In this document: one piece after another, positions 36,150-48,709 of the stretch
How the letters are laid out: the number at the start of each line of letters is the position of its first letter
Position numbering within the stretch: the first letter of the stretch is position 1
DNA from: Polytrichum commune
Taxonomy: Eukaryota; Streptophyta; Polytrichopsida; Polytrichales; Polytrichaceae
Direction of reading: 5' to 3'
NCBI GenBank assembly: GCA_950295325.1
Contig: OX485807.1
Location: 13,669,001-13,729,000 of the forward strand
Length of the DNA: 60,000 bases
Translations under genes and position numbers: made by a program
The notes under the pieces: generated by a model
Seen by the model: the letters and a program-made list of their open reading frames with translations, nothing else
The model's database searches: none
What the model was told of the DNA's origin: nothing

Positions 36150-38109
36150 TATCATCGGTGAACGAGGAGATGGCTCCGCACCGCGGCGAGAGCTCCGCAC
36201 CGAAGCGGCGTGAACTCAGAGGCGATGCCACACAGAAGCGACAGCACAACAAGTTAGATGATGCGGGCACACAGAAGAACGCAACCTGGATCGCAACTCA
36301 ACCAAATGCAGGGCACTCGCGGCCAGACAAAACGAGCCCCAGATCCAACCAACCCCGAAACAAGTAGCGACGTGCAACCCCGAAGTGCACTACACACACC
36401 CGAGCACCAACCACCGGACACCAACAACGAGGCCTTCACATCTATCAATGGAGAACTTTATTAGTGATTTATGCACTGTTGAGCCCCAACCAGATTGCAG
36501 GGTCCTGGCTCAAACATCCTCAAAGGGAGATCAACACAACGTCCCCCCTTCTAACCCTAGATCTAACTCCAACCCTACACCAAAGCTGCAAGGAGCCACT
36601 GCCGCGCAAGGAGCAGAGCCGCTCCACCGAATCCCCGCCAAGCCAATGCCACCAGCAAGTCGCTCCCGCCACCGAAGGACCTGCATCCGAAGAAGAACCT
36701 GTGACAACCTCATTGGAGGAACCTGCGCCGACCCACAAGCGCGCCTCGCCAGCACCAGCCACACCAACAACCGCCCGAAAGGAAGATGGCGAATGCACAA
36801 GCAACCGGCCAGGACAAGCAAGCTGAAAGCAGGGCCGCAAGTCACATCAACCCTCCCCCTCTGAACGGCCCACAACGCTCGCACCCAACCACAACACAGA
36901 GGCAAACCAGAGATCTCCCTGCTACATCTCATCAGGTACGAACACCAACACACTACTCCACTCCCCCACACAACACATACTCCCACTCTACCACTCTACC
37001 ACACCACAACCATACAAGACACATCCACACAAGCAATTCCACGCAGCAATCTCACACAAAGCATCACCATTACAGGAAGCAATCCACCTGCCGCATACAC
37101 TAAACCCACCTCGCAACATCTATCAACCGAACTCCCCCCGATCAAATACACTCCATCTCGCTAGCACCATCACACCACACAGATACCAAGCAAGCAACAG
37201 AAACTTACCCTACTCGATCGCCATGCTCCTCAACCGCACCAGCAACTGCACAACGCGCACACCCACCCAGCCGAACAAATCGAGCGCAGGAGTCGCTCCG
37301 CCGTCTCAATACCCAAGCTGCACTCAAAGGCACACACACAACACCGAAACCCCCACACAAACACAATGCCAACACATACCACCTCCAACAAAGAAGTCAC
37401 ACAACCCACAACCATACTCACTCACTCACACCCTAACCCTCCTAAACACTGCCACCCGCACTCCCCACGGAAAACACCCCAAGAACCAACCCCCCGAAAC
37501 CCCAGATCCCACTCGCACCGAAATTCTGACACATCGCACATACTGTCACCGGTCAACCACCACACCAACACACCCCATACCCCCCAGAAAACCAACCCAA
37601 CAGACACCCCAATAGCCAAAATAACCAACCCACAGACCCCCAATAAAGCAAGCAAAACTAACAACACACAAAAAACAAAAAATGCCCACCCACACACACC
37701 CTACAGATCACACCCTCCCAATCCGAGCATACACACAAAGCCACTACACAACCCAAAACACACCAAAAAATGAGAAACCATACCTGGCATCAGCTCCCAC
37801 CAAAGCCAACCACCAACGGCCACCACAACGCACCCCCCCAAGAAAGCACACAACATCCCCTACATAAACCTCGCAATCACACAACAACCAGCATCCACTT
37901 CTCAATTCACCTATGTCTCCTTACACATAGCAACTACCAGCATCTCCCCCCCCCCCTCCTCCCACTTCCATATCCACCGATTCAACCTCTCATGCACTCT
38001 CTAGCATCTCCAATCTAATACAGCAGAAACCCACCCGTCTACACACTTCCCCTCCCAACCACTTCTCTCACACCACCCCCCACCGCAACGACACAAGCTC
38101 CGCACCAAC
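36150..38109 (+). other. LINE leader (5' UTR or ORF0 region), C/A-rich
   Basis: About 2 kb, beginning with a GC-rich patch (GGCTCCGCACCGCGGCGAG at about 36171) and continuing as CA-rich sequence dominated by Pro/Thr/His/Ser codons in every frame. Open frames at 36116-36367, 36385-36864 and 37223-37615 are long mainly because G-poor DNA is poor in stop codons of some frames; I see no domain in them. It may hold the internal Pol II promoter of the LINE. Confidence 0.5.
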
Positions 38110-40633
38110 ATGAGCGAACCAACTCCCGCAGACACATGTGGCAACACCTCACCGACCCACAGCAAACGACAACCTCCGGGCGCAACCACCACCAAGCCAG
38201 CTAATGCCGACGCCGACGCCAATACCCAACACCAACACGGCCACCCCACGACCGTAGACCCCACCGCACCGGAGGCAACACTGAAGACAACACCAGCTCC
38301 CACCTGCACACACCACCCACAACTCAGCCCAAGACTACTGCACCCTCAGCCGACCTCGAACCACCCACAGCAGCACATCAAGTCCCCGACACCGCACCAA
38401 CCCCAATCACCAACAACAATAACAGCAAACTCCACACATCACCCAGCACACATAGCGCCAACGAACATCCGCACTCGACCACACACTACACCAAGACCCA
38501 ACCAGCAACTCAACCACGCACAACACACCGACTCAGAAGCGCTCTCCACCCTACACCAACAATTTATCATAGCACAAGGTAACCTCTTGATCAGACCTCT
38601 AGAAGTCACGAATCCCACTAACCAACCTACAGGTACACACCCGCCGCCTCCAATCACGCCCCCCACTCACACAACCTGGATGCAGAGGAGGATCTTGACA
38701 TGGACGTGCAGTTGGAGAATGTGTCTCCAGAAAGGGGAGGTAGCTCCCTACAAATGACATATGAGCACACCCCACAACAAGTGCTCCCCGCCAATTCCAT
38801 ACACAACATCAAGAGCACGCCCCCCACACTCCAATACCGCAACCCACGAATCGAAGATGCTACGGAGAGTCAATCCACCAAGAGAAGGAAGGCCGAAGAC
38901 TACACTGCAACCTCCACACCCGACACACAACACAAGCCAACACCAACATCCTCAAGAGCAAGGAGGTTGACCACACTTGGCATTGACATGATCGGCCATA
39001 TGTGGCTAGGATTCCACATGCACGAAACTCTAGCCATCCAAAGAGGCAAGAAGGAGTTGAAGGAGAAGCACACCGATGAAGAATTCACCACCATTGGTAC
39101 ACCCATCAACGAGGTACACGAATTTAGAACGATCCAAAGAGCATTCCCAAGAGTCAAACAAATCCTCTACCCCAACGAGCGACCGGACGCGGTACCGGGA
39201 CAACATCTCCACTTCACACAATCCCATGTACGAGAAGACATCCCAAGGCACGGGCCTCACCGAAGGCTTCCATGTAACCATACGGTTTGATGGCGAGTAC
39301 AAGCAACTCAACCGAAGGGAGGTCAAGACCGCATGCATGGAGAGACTTCGGAGCATGAACATACCACTTGGCACCACCTACTCCAATCCGATAGATATCG
39401 GCATCAACACGGTCACGAGGAATTGGGCCGGTTTTATCAAACTCCACCTCCAATTTCCACAATGAGACGGCCTCGCTCTACTCCGTGAAGAAAGGGCTTT
39501 CGTCATGACCATGGGGGGATGGAGAACGCACCATCGGGAAGGTAGAGAAAGGCTTCAAATTCATCACCAAGGCTAAGAACATGAGACTCCACCTCAAAGG
39601 CGAGGCACTACGCAACCACACGGCATTGGACATACTTAGGAGCCTCATGAGAGATTCATACTATGACGGGAGAGAGGTCGAAATCCTCTCCCTCACCAAA
39701 TCGGACACGGAGAGAGACTTCGCCTTCATCACCCTCACCACCGAAGAAGCCCGAGAAAACATCCTCATCAACGGCCTCACCTTCCATTCCGAACGCCTCA
39801 AGGTGAGCATCACCAAAGACAAAGACTTGAGCAACCCATCGGAGCTAAGGATTAGCACGACCTTGGTTGCCAACAACCTCCCGCAACGCGAATCTCAATC
39901 AACAATCACCAAATCGCTCAAGAGGTTATTTGGAGAGGAGAACATCACCGGAATCACATACGGATACAAGACCAACCAACCCGATGATAGGCAAGCCGGT
40001 TGGTGCCATATACAATGTCTCAACGCGGCGGTTTACACCGAATGACTACATAAGTCCACCTACATTTTCGGGAGAAGGGTGGACTTCGTTCCACACAAAG
40101 GGAGCATTGACGGCACCGAACCCAATCAAACCGCCATCCGCTTAGCACAAGCCCCCATGAGAGAAGTCATTGCTCAAAAAACCCAAGCCATGAACAACAT
40201 AGCCGCATCTTCCATGTTAGTCTCGGATAAACTCTTCACCAAGGCCATGAGAGAGCTAACCGAAACGATGGATGACAAACTTACCACGCTCACCCACAAC
40301 ATAAATCTCAACACCGACATGTGTATTGAGGCCTCGACGGACACTCTCAAGACACATGCCACCAATATTCTTAGCATCATGAGTGTCATGGCGATGGAGT
40401 TTCAACAATCGAACAATCACATTCATAACATAATGCAAACGTTGGCCGCCACATCACCGGACCCTCCCCACACCAACATAGCAAGACTCCCATCTGCACC
40501 GAGCACGTCCTTGATCAACACACACGGAGGTGACACCAACAACCCCCTACACGCACCACCAGGATTCTCGAATGCCCACTATAGGAACTCCCCATCAAGC
40601 CTCCACAAAGATCCATATCAATCACATGATTAG
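38110..40633 (+). pseudogene. LINE ORF1 (nucleic-acid-binding protein), frameshifted
   Basis: It starts at an ATG after an A-rich context. The first 200 codons (38110-38757) are low-complexity Pro/Thr/His-rich. The frame then changes to 38700-39290 and 39076-39465. From 39581 one frame runs to 40633, broken only by a TGA at 40043. In this last part I see two RRM-like units. The first is at about 39640-39830 (EVEILSLTK ... DFAFITLTTEEARENIL ... LKVSI), with DFAFITL resembling RNP1. The second is at about 39860-40040 (TTLVANNLP ... LKRLFGEENITGITYGY ... GWCHIQ). After them comes a helical, probably coiled-coil segment (about 40150-40450) and a Pro-rich tail. ORF1 proteins of many LINEs bind the element RNA through RRMs and multimerise by a coiled coil. 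At least three disabling lesions. Confidence 0.75.
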
Positions 40634-41069
40634 CATAGTCATAGGATACGCATGGACGATGCTCACACATACACTATGTACTCTCTATTTTCTCATAAAT
40701 AAAAGACACTTACCTCCATACACCTCTACCATCATAAGCAACACATCAACCCCCCACAATGTCATATGCACTAACCACAAACAACCTCACAAAACCCACA
40801 TCACCCACACACACAAAGTCTACATAATAATCACCATCCTCACCCTCTCACTCACATATACCCACTACAATACTCCGCCCATATAAAACACACAACCATC
40901 GGCCCTATAATGGCACCAACACCCAATATACCAACTACACACACACCAATACAACCACAAATCTTCGGTCACCTCACCACATCCTAACTACCCCAACAAC
41001 ATACAAAATCCCACTCCATACAACCCACAAAAAATATATGTCACAACAACAACACCCATCCAACACATA
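40634..41069 (+). other. LINE inter-ORF spacer
   Basis: A/C-rich, nearly G-free, with no recognised domain; possibly the decayed start of ORF2. Confidence 0.45.
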
Positions 41070-42080
41070 ACACACATAGGCCACATCTACTACATCTCAC
41101 ACAAACACCTAAAATCCCCAAAGTACATATCCATCCACTACTACACATGGAACAACACTTCCCTCATCCTATTAAGTGGAGACATAGAAAGACACCCAGG
41201 ACCACCCACACAAATCCTCAACAACCACTCCGCGGAATACACCCAAAGACAACAACACTACTTCATACAAAACACACTAACCCTCAAAAAATCACACTTC
41301 CATCAAAAAGAAATAGTTGAACCTTCCCTTACCCAACACCCCTCCACCGACAACGTGACCTCCCTCACCTAAGCAACCATAGCTCACTTCTCTCATCACA
41401 CTCAATAAAAAGCCAACTATACACCTTCACAATAGCATATAGCCCAAGACCACAACACCCCCCCATTCACACCCTAAACATAACAATACAAGGCCATACT
41501 CAACAACATTTACTCATCCTACAAAGTGGTGACATTTACCTTAACCCACACTACATAACCTACAAAAATCACAAAGCCTCCATCACTTCCACACATCCTA
41601 ACCACATTAACACAAACATCACCCCCCGGCCACACCAATAAACCAAATTACCATTCAAATCCCACATACTCACACCTCAACATACATAGGTCGCATTACA
41701 TACATAAATCATACTCAACTTAGGACTCCGAAAACCAAAATCATACACTACTACACATGGAATAATTCCACTATCATTCTCTTGGGAGGTGATATCCACA
41801 CAAACCCGCCCCCCCCCCCGCACATCCTACACAACCTCCCCATAGAATATACCCAACGACAAAAGCAATACTTCATACATAACACAATCACACTCAAAAA
41901 TCAATATGCACATGCCTTGAAGAATTATTTGAACCCTACCTAAACCAACCCACCCACCAACCCCAAAACCATGACCTCACCCATCTACGCAAACATAGCT
42001 CTCTCCTCTCTAAATACCCAACCAAATACCAACTATATGCATTCATAATAGCTTATAGCCCCATTCCTAGTATATGTAAC
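41070..42080 (+). repeat. Tandem duplication (period about 610 bp) carrying 2A-like motifs
   Basis: Unit 1 (about 41070-41470) and unit 2 (about 41680-42080) share CACTACTACACATGGAA, GGAATACACCCAAAGACAA-type sequence, ACTTCATACA, and CATAGCTC....TATAGCCC. Each encodes YYTWNN...ILL(S/G)GDI..xP.P...IL.N..EYTQRQ..YFI.NT.TLK. The 2A-like motifs are SGDIERHPGPP at 41175-41207 and GGDIHTNPPP at 41785-41814. A third, LQSGDIYLNPH, lies between them at 41522-41551. The three motifs now lie in three different frames, so indels have accumulated. Confidence 0.8.
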
Positions 42081-42423
42081 CAACAAATGACCGACAACCT
42101 AGACCCACGATACCTCACCATTCTACGAAGGCTACATAATCAACATCCCCACACACACTCCAATGCACAACACATCATACCCATCCCCACCACACAAATC
42201 ACCATCATACCGCATGTATACACATACATCAACGACAACATAGCTAAAGGTCGCCCAATAACCACACACAACTTAGAAATAGAATTCCCCCACATCCCCC
42301 AGAAAATCCTAGTAGAACTAACAATGTACACAACATATAAGGGGATACCACCCCAACACAAGATATGAGTATCCCAACCACACACCACAAGCGGCCGCAC
42401 ACACGCACAACCACCACACCACA

Positions 42424-43225
42424 ACCCTAACCATAGTCACCTGGAACACGGGATGCATTAGCTCTAGCCTACCAGGCATTCAAGAACTCACACATACATT
42501 ACACAAAAACCCACACATTATACTCATCCAAGAAACCAAAATCCAACAACACAAATCTACATCCTATATAGATAGGAAATTCCAAAACTATAAAATCATA
42601 TATAATAATTCCAATAACACAACTTGCAAACGCAACCGATATGCCAGGCCCACTATGGCTAGAGGAGGCATCCTAGCCTTAATATCCAAATCCATCTACA
42701 CAAATGAAAACATAAACAAAATCCCCACCCCAAGCCCAATATCACCTTACCTACAAGTCATATTAATCACCAACAAATCCACTATACCAATATTACTACT
42801 AAATATATACATGCCTACACACCCCCAAGATACACACCTCATAAAAAACATACAAACCTAAATCCAAAGTTTAATTCACCGCCACCAAAACCACCTAATC
42901 ATCATAGCGGGGGACTTCAATCGCGATATACTACTCAAAGGTAGAACATCCAATGGTCTCCAATCCTCTCCGAACCCCATAGACTACGAATGGGCCCGCT
43001 TCATCAATACAATAGGCCTCTACGCGATTAACAACCAAGAGAGTTTCACAAGACAAGGAGGCCACAATTACACCTCTATTAGTCACATCGATGGATTCTA
43101 CTCCAATCACCCTAACCTTAACCACATACAAAGCCACACAATCACCAATCTCAATCAAAACTTAGACCACTACCCGGTACAACTTCAATTACCCCCCAAC
43201 AGTATTATCATCAAAGAAACATAAA
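42424..43225 (+). pseudogene. AP-like (EEP) endonuclease domain of LINE ORF2
   Basis: Starts TLTIVTWNTGCISS; all family signature positions are visible. Asn of TWN is at 42445, Glu of QETK at 42532, Asp/Asn of AGDFN at 42913-42921, Ser/Asp of SHID at 43081-43092, and Asp/His of LDHYPV at 43165-43170. One TAA at 42859 lies between the QETK and GDFN motifs; otherwise the frame is open to about 43222. In the family this domain nicks one DNA strand at the target, and the exposed 3' OH primes cDNA synthesis. Confidence 0.88.
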
Positions 43226-44099
43226 ATCCCCCTAGTAATCCTAGGATAACATACCCCATCCCCCACATCAACCTACAAAACTTACAAACCACATTCCTAG
43301 ATGAACAAAACTTAGTAATAATTAATTTCACACAAACCCTCCAACAATACCAACTCACTCCAACACAATGGGAGAAAACACAAAACCACCTCCAAGACAT
43401 CATAAACTCGCTTAGCAAATGCATTGAAAAAACTTGCATGACACAACCAACACCACCACTCTCCACCCGAGCCAAGGCTCAAGGAAGATTCCTCCCTATA
43501 ACACAATAAAAAGCATGGAAACACCAATTAAAAATTTACCACACCATCCGGAAAGCAATCTGTACCGCATGCCAACAACCATATACACACCTACAACACA
43601 ATCCAGATATATAATCATTCCTACTAATACCCACCATTAACATTTTGTCCCTCCCCACCAATCAAACAGAACACATACAATGGATAGACAAACTAGCCAC
43701 AATTGGTAAAAATGCCAAAACTCAAGCACACAAAATCGTCACCAAGTAAACATCGATTAACTGTCGCACCGCTATCACAAAATATAGAACGTTACTAAAT
43801 ATCAAACAAAAAATTATTCACAAGAAAATCTTCCACCCCACAACCACAAGCTCCCTCAATTGCATACAAAACTCCAGAGGTAACATCCTAACCAAATCCA
43901 TAGACATAGCCAACGAAATATAACATACCCAACAAGCATCATTCCATAGGCAAGCCCCATTATGTGAAGATACCATAGACCATCCAAACACATGCATATG
44001 TGCCATACGCAAATACCCATGACACACAAATAATGAAATCATATTTGACAAAAGATGCCCACATAACACACTTATTAGCATCCAATTCATTCGGGAAAT

Positions 44100-45100
44100 A
44101 TATGACAAATGCGTCAAAAGACTAACTCGAGGGAAAACCCCCGGCCCGGATAACATACCAAACGACATAATAAAAAATTTACCCCCACAATGTCACGATA
44201 TGCTCTTTCTATTCTTTCGGCATTGCTACAAACAAAGAGAAATCTCAAACTCCTGGAAACACAGTAAAACCATCCTACTACATAAAAAAGACGATCCCAT
44301 CCACCTAGCCAACTATAGACCAATCGCCCTCGCCAACATCATTTATAAATTATTTACTAGCACTATAACGACTCTCCTTACCAATTACGGTGAAACACAT
44401 TGTATCCTACATTTTAGCCAAGAAGGCTTTCAACCTCAACGAAACACATCCCGACAAATTCAAATGATTATCGCCACCCTCGAAGATGCTAGACTCACCA
44501 CCAAAGATATTTACCTTATATACATTGACTTCCGCAACGCCTTCAGCTCCATTGACCACGCCTGCCTACTTGCCCTCATGGAAAACCTAGTCTTTCCCAT
44601 AGACGCAGTAAAAATAGTGGGTAACATCTACAAAACTCCACCACCTCTTTCGCCGGTAATACCTTTGGCATAACACCCCCAATAAAAATAAGTCGCGACA
44701 CCATACAAGGGGACACTCTTAGCCCCTATCTATTTATCATATTTCTTGAACCTCTACTCCGATGGTTAGAAAAAGACAACTTCGGATATCACTTTAATAC
44801 ATCCGCATCCATATGTACCACTACGGCATACGCGGACAACTTAGCAATATTAACCGACAACATATAAAATATTCAACTCCAAATCACAAAACTACAAAAA
44901 TTTGCGGAATGGTCATATATGGACCTCAACCTTTCGAAATGCGCCATTACGGGATGCCCCAATAAATCAAAACTAAAACCTAGCACATTCAAAGCATACA
45001 TCCAATCACAAAATGTCACATATAAAACCAAAAACCTCCCCACCCTCATACTAAACGAATCATACACATATCTAGGCATCCAACTCATACCATCCCTCAA
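44100..45100 (+). pseudogene. Reverse transcriptase domain of LINE ORF2
   Basis: Motifs in order: GKTPGPDNIPNDII (about 44130), LLHKKDDPIHLANYRPIAL (about 44279-44335), SQEGFQPQRNTSRQ (about 44420), box A YIDFRNAFSSIDH with the catalytic Asp at 44527, box B QGDTLSPYLFI at about 44706, box C AYADNLAIL at 44826-44852, box D NLSKCAI at about 44926 and box E YLGIQL at about 45067. Box C normally reads YADD or FADD; here the second Asp codon is AAC (44838-44840), which should abolish catalysis. Frames change after 44673 and a TAA follows box C. Confidence 0.9.
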
Positions 45101-47277
45101 ATGGAACCTACAAAGGGAAGTCACTCTCCAAAAAACTAAACAACAAAGTAAATTACTATCCCTATCCCCAGCTAGTCTTAAACAAAAAATCAAGATACTA
45201 AACATATTTATAAAACCCCGTATAGCATATGCATATTACGCAGTCTCATTCTCCAAACCCGACATTACGAAATTGGATAAAATAATAGGCAAACTAACTA
45301 AAGAAATATGCAACATACCCAAAAGCTCTGCCAACATCCTTACGCACCTCACCAATGAAAACTTTGGCATCGGAGTCTCCTCCCTCCTACCCGATTACAT
45401 ACATTGCATAGGCCAACAATTTCTACAAGCCCTTAACGATCCATGCCAATTAGGCGACATATATCAAGGCCTAACTAAATACATAGCAGCTAAATACGGG
45501 GGTTCACTCCACCTCCCGAAACTTAAACAACAAGCATGTACAAGGTCACCCATAGCCCGAACCTTCTTCCTACTCACAAAAGAATACGAAATACACGTTA
45601 CCACGGCCAATCGAGCATTTCCCCTTAGGAAAACTCCACTAGAACAAGCATGGCTATCCAACCCAATATATACCACCCTTGATGATGCCTCCAAAACAAA
45701 ATCCCAAAAATACCTAGACAAACTTTACACACATGGCATTACAACACTAGCACAAATTCAAAACAAGAACACCTCGGCCATACTCACACAAAAGGAATAC
45801 CGAAACATATACAAACACATACCCAAAACCATCAAAGAAGCCCTACACCAAGCCACAATAATATTCCCGATTACAACAATACCCAACCTCCTTGAAAATC
45901 ATCCCCAACCACCACACACAACACCCACAAATAACACTCTAGACCTTAACCACCAACCCCACCACGCGGGCTCCACACTAGGGCGGGCCATCCATGAAAT
46001 AGTTGATATAAAAATCACCAATAGAAAAGATAAATGGGGAGCACAAGCCCTCAAGAGAAAATATCTATGTCAATGGCCCACCATGCATAGCACCACACAA
46101 CAATGGCGCCTTGAGGAGGACCTCTTACACCCGGACAACATCCTTTTAGAACACAACCTCCTACTAATAACAAGATACCACACCACCACCCATAAACAAA
46201 AAGTCACCCAAACATATGACAACTACCTCAACTACACCCAAACAAAAGATAAAAAACACATACACCCCCCACTTAGGATCACCAACCTCAAAACATCCAC
46301 ACAAGAATGTAACCCGGACAAGGATATCATCACCAACAAACCCACCATACAAACAAACACCTTGGAATCCCATATATACGACCAAAATGGACGATTCCTA
46401 GCCACCATTACTACGGAAAGACTAGAATGGCTATGGGCACGCTTCTCTCAAAACAATCTAACTCACCTAACCAATTTCCTACAACCACCAGTACAAAACT
46501 TTGAAACAGAAATATTATGGTTCATACAAAGATACGTTACCATACTCCCCAAGAAAAAGCCTAAACACATACTATCTAACAACCAACATACAATACACCC
46601 GGAAATCACCAAACTACTTATAGACTCCTTCAAAATCACACACTCATACTATTCCTCCCCACTCACATGCCCCACACAACTCACACAATACCACTCCCCA
46701 CACACCCGTGACATGTTATTCGGATCCCTAGGCCATGCACAATCATCCAAATGGAGTGGTAGGGGCCTAGTGTTCCCAACACACCACAATACAACCTTAT
46801 AAGCCATTCATTGGGCCCGAATGGCCGCCAAAGAAGATACACAAACAAGCACAATCCTAATAATTAACCACCAAGATTGGACACCACAAAAATTAACCTT
46901 CACCAAAGGGGAAGATATCCATGTTATCTCTACCATACCACCCCATACCATACAATATAAACCCACGCCAGAATGGCCACAATATTATCAATATACAGAA
47001 CCATCACTCACATCCATCATATACATACACAACCAGCTAACCCCAACACTACACCAACAATTCCCAAACAATCTAAATAAAGTCCTAAAAAGAATTACCA
47101 ACACCCACATAGACATCCATCCCATTCTACCCACTCCCAACAATTATCACGTTAAATTTTCCAAAACATGGAAAACTGCCCCTATAAGCCACACCACCCC
47201 TCCCCAACAACAATATAACACTACCCCTACCTCCCGCATACAACCACATACACCCCCTAAAATACCACCCACAACAA

Positions 47278-47900
47278 TGCATATATACGGACGGATCCTT
47301 CATTCCACCTTCCAAAAATTCCGAGGGGCAAATAGTCAGCAATATCACGGGCTCAGGGGTATACAGTCCCAACAACAATACCCAAATAGCCGAAAGATTA
47401 CCGGGATATCCCGATATCCTAAGAGCCGAGCTCAACGCCATACTTATAGCCATAAAAACTATACAAACCACCCAAATAGACACACGTATATTCACCGACA
47501 GCCTCAACAGCATCTACCTAATAAACAACCACATCCAACACCCAACATCTCAACACCACCACCCTGATAAATTACTCATCGCAGCCATCGTTCATCAAAT
47601 ATATTGGACCCCACACATGATAAACATACACAAAGTACGCGCGCACACGGGAATTAGAGGCAATGAAATGGCGGACGCACTAGCCAACGAAGGGACACTC
47701 AAAGACAAACCGGAAAACACGCCACACATACACATAGCACACGCTACCCCCTACTGGCTAGCAACCTCCCCCACGGCTACACATGATGGAGCCATCCGCA
47801 ACCTCTACACATTCATAATGAAAGATCATGAAAACCGAGAAACTTCACTAGCCAAACAAAAATTCCCATACGTAGCCAAATGGCTCTCGAATGAAGAAAT
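47278..47900 (+). pseudogene. RNase H domain of LINE ORF2
   Basis: Reads CIYTDGSF with the first Asp at 47290, RAELNAI with Glu at 47428, FTDSLNS with Asp at 47497, RAHTG with His at 47643, and EMADALANEG with the last Asp at 47674. All five active-site residues are in place and the frame is open through the whole domain, in contrast to the RT. RNase H in LINEs removes the RNA template after first-strand synthesis. Confidence 0.9.
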
Positions 47901-48034
47901 CAATCAAAAACTCTCCAACCACATTTGGAAACATGATAAAATACCCGACACACAAATTACCCAAACTCTAAAATTTAGATACGCCCAATACATGGGTAAC
48001 CATAGGAAAAAAATATTTTGGCCCCTTAAATACC

Positions 48035-48709
48035 AAAACCCCAATTGTACACTATGTCGCACCAATGATAGAGACACATGGCCACACCTTTTTATCCACA
48101 TGCGAACACCCATACCTAAAAGGCCTACGAATCGCAAGACATAATAAAGCAACCCACCTCATTGCCCAAACCTTACAAGCCAATACAAATATCAGATTCT
48201 TCACCTTGACAAATGCGGGCAGAATATCCAACCAACCTCAAGAACAAACAATTCCCGATTGGCTCCTCCGATGTATATGTACGCAAGAACCATGCCAATG
48301 CCAAGCCAAATTAAGACCAGACATAATGTGCATTATCGGAGCTCCCAACCAAACGCAAACCCCAATACTACCCTCCCCAAGCCACACCGTACAATTCATT
48401 GAATTCACCTACTGCCACAATAGATTCCCCGAACAAGCCCGCACACGCAAACACAACAAATATGACCCACTAATTACCACACTAAGAGCTAAAGGATGGA
48501 ATACCAACCCCCTCATTACTATCACCGCAGGAGTAAGAGGTGCTATTCACAAAAACTCCATCGAACAACTAACCAACCTGAAAATCCCCAAAGCCCACAT
48601 CAAAACCCTCATGAAAAACATACACCAAAATGCCATTAAATACCTTACCTATTTGGTCTTAAATAAAAGGAAACTTGACAACAAACAAAACCCTATCCCA
48701 CCACGATAA
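48035..48709 (+). pseudogene. C-terminal CCHC finger and REL-endonuclease-like domain of LINE ORF2
   Basis: The finger (CTLCRTNDRDTWPHL, then ST.C after a frameshift near 48090) fits C-x2-C-x9-H-x4/5-C. After about 60 residues comes a Cys-rich bit (CICTQEPCQCQ), then KLRPDIMCI (about 48306-48332), a 26-residue gap, FIEFTYC (about 48394-48414), RTRKHNKY, and ITAGVRGAIH (about 48520-48549), ending at a TAA near 48707. A finger followed by (R/K)PD...(E/D) and a GALG/GVRG-type block is the layout of the restriction-like endonuclease end of R2-type LINEs, although the PD-to-E spacing there is 12-14. I therefore call it REL-like with caution. The 19-kb copy preserves the same domain but has RPY. 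Confidence 0.6.

Larger units (their letters stand above)
41085..48709 (+). pseudogene. LINE ORF2 polyprotein (endonuclease-RT-RNase H-finger), with stops and frameshifts
   Basis: Frames assemble to a protein of roughly 2,500 aa: 2A-like N-terminus, an uncharacterised segment at 42087-42368, AP endonuclease 42424-43225, a spacer, RT 44100-45100, an open 627-codon stretch 44919-46802 (RT thumb and connection), RNase H 47278-47900, CCHC near 48050, and a C-terminal domain 48250-48709. Interruptions that I can place include the TAA at 42859, the TAA at about 43222, a frame change near 44673, the TAA at about 44865, the TAA at 46800 and a frameshift near 48090. The protein would nick the target and copy the RNA by target-primed reverse transcription. 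This copy cannot act on its own. Confidence 0.88.

Noticed and set aside
36520-38309. Several minus-strand frames of 90-150 codons rich in Gly, Val, Cys and Trp
   Set aside because: Products of the strongly C-rich, G-poor LINE leader read backwards; no domain and no codon signal.
47127-47513. Minus-strand frame of 128 codons
   Set aside because: Antisense of the intact RNase H region of the LINE.
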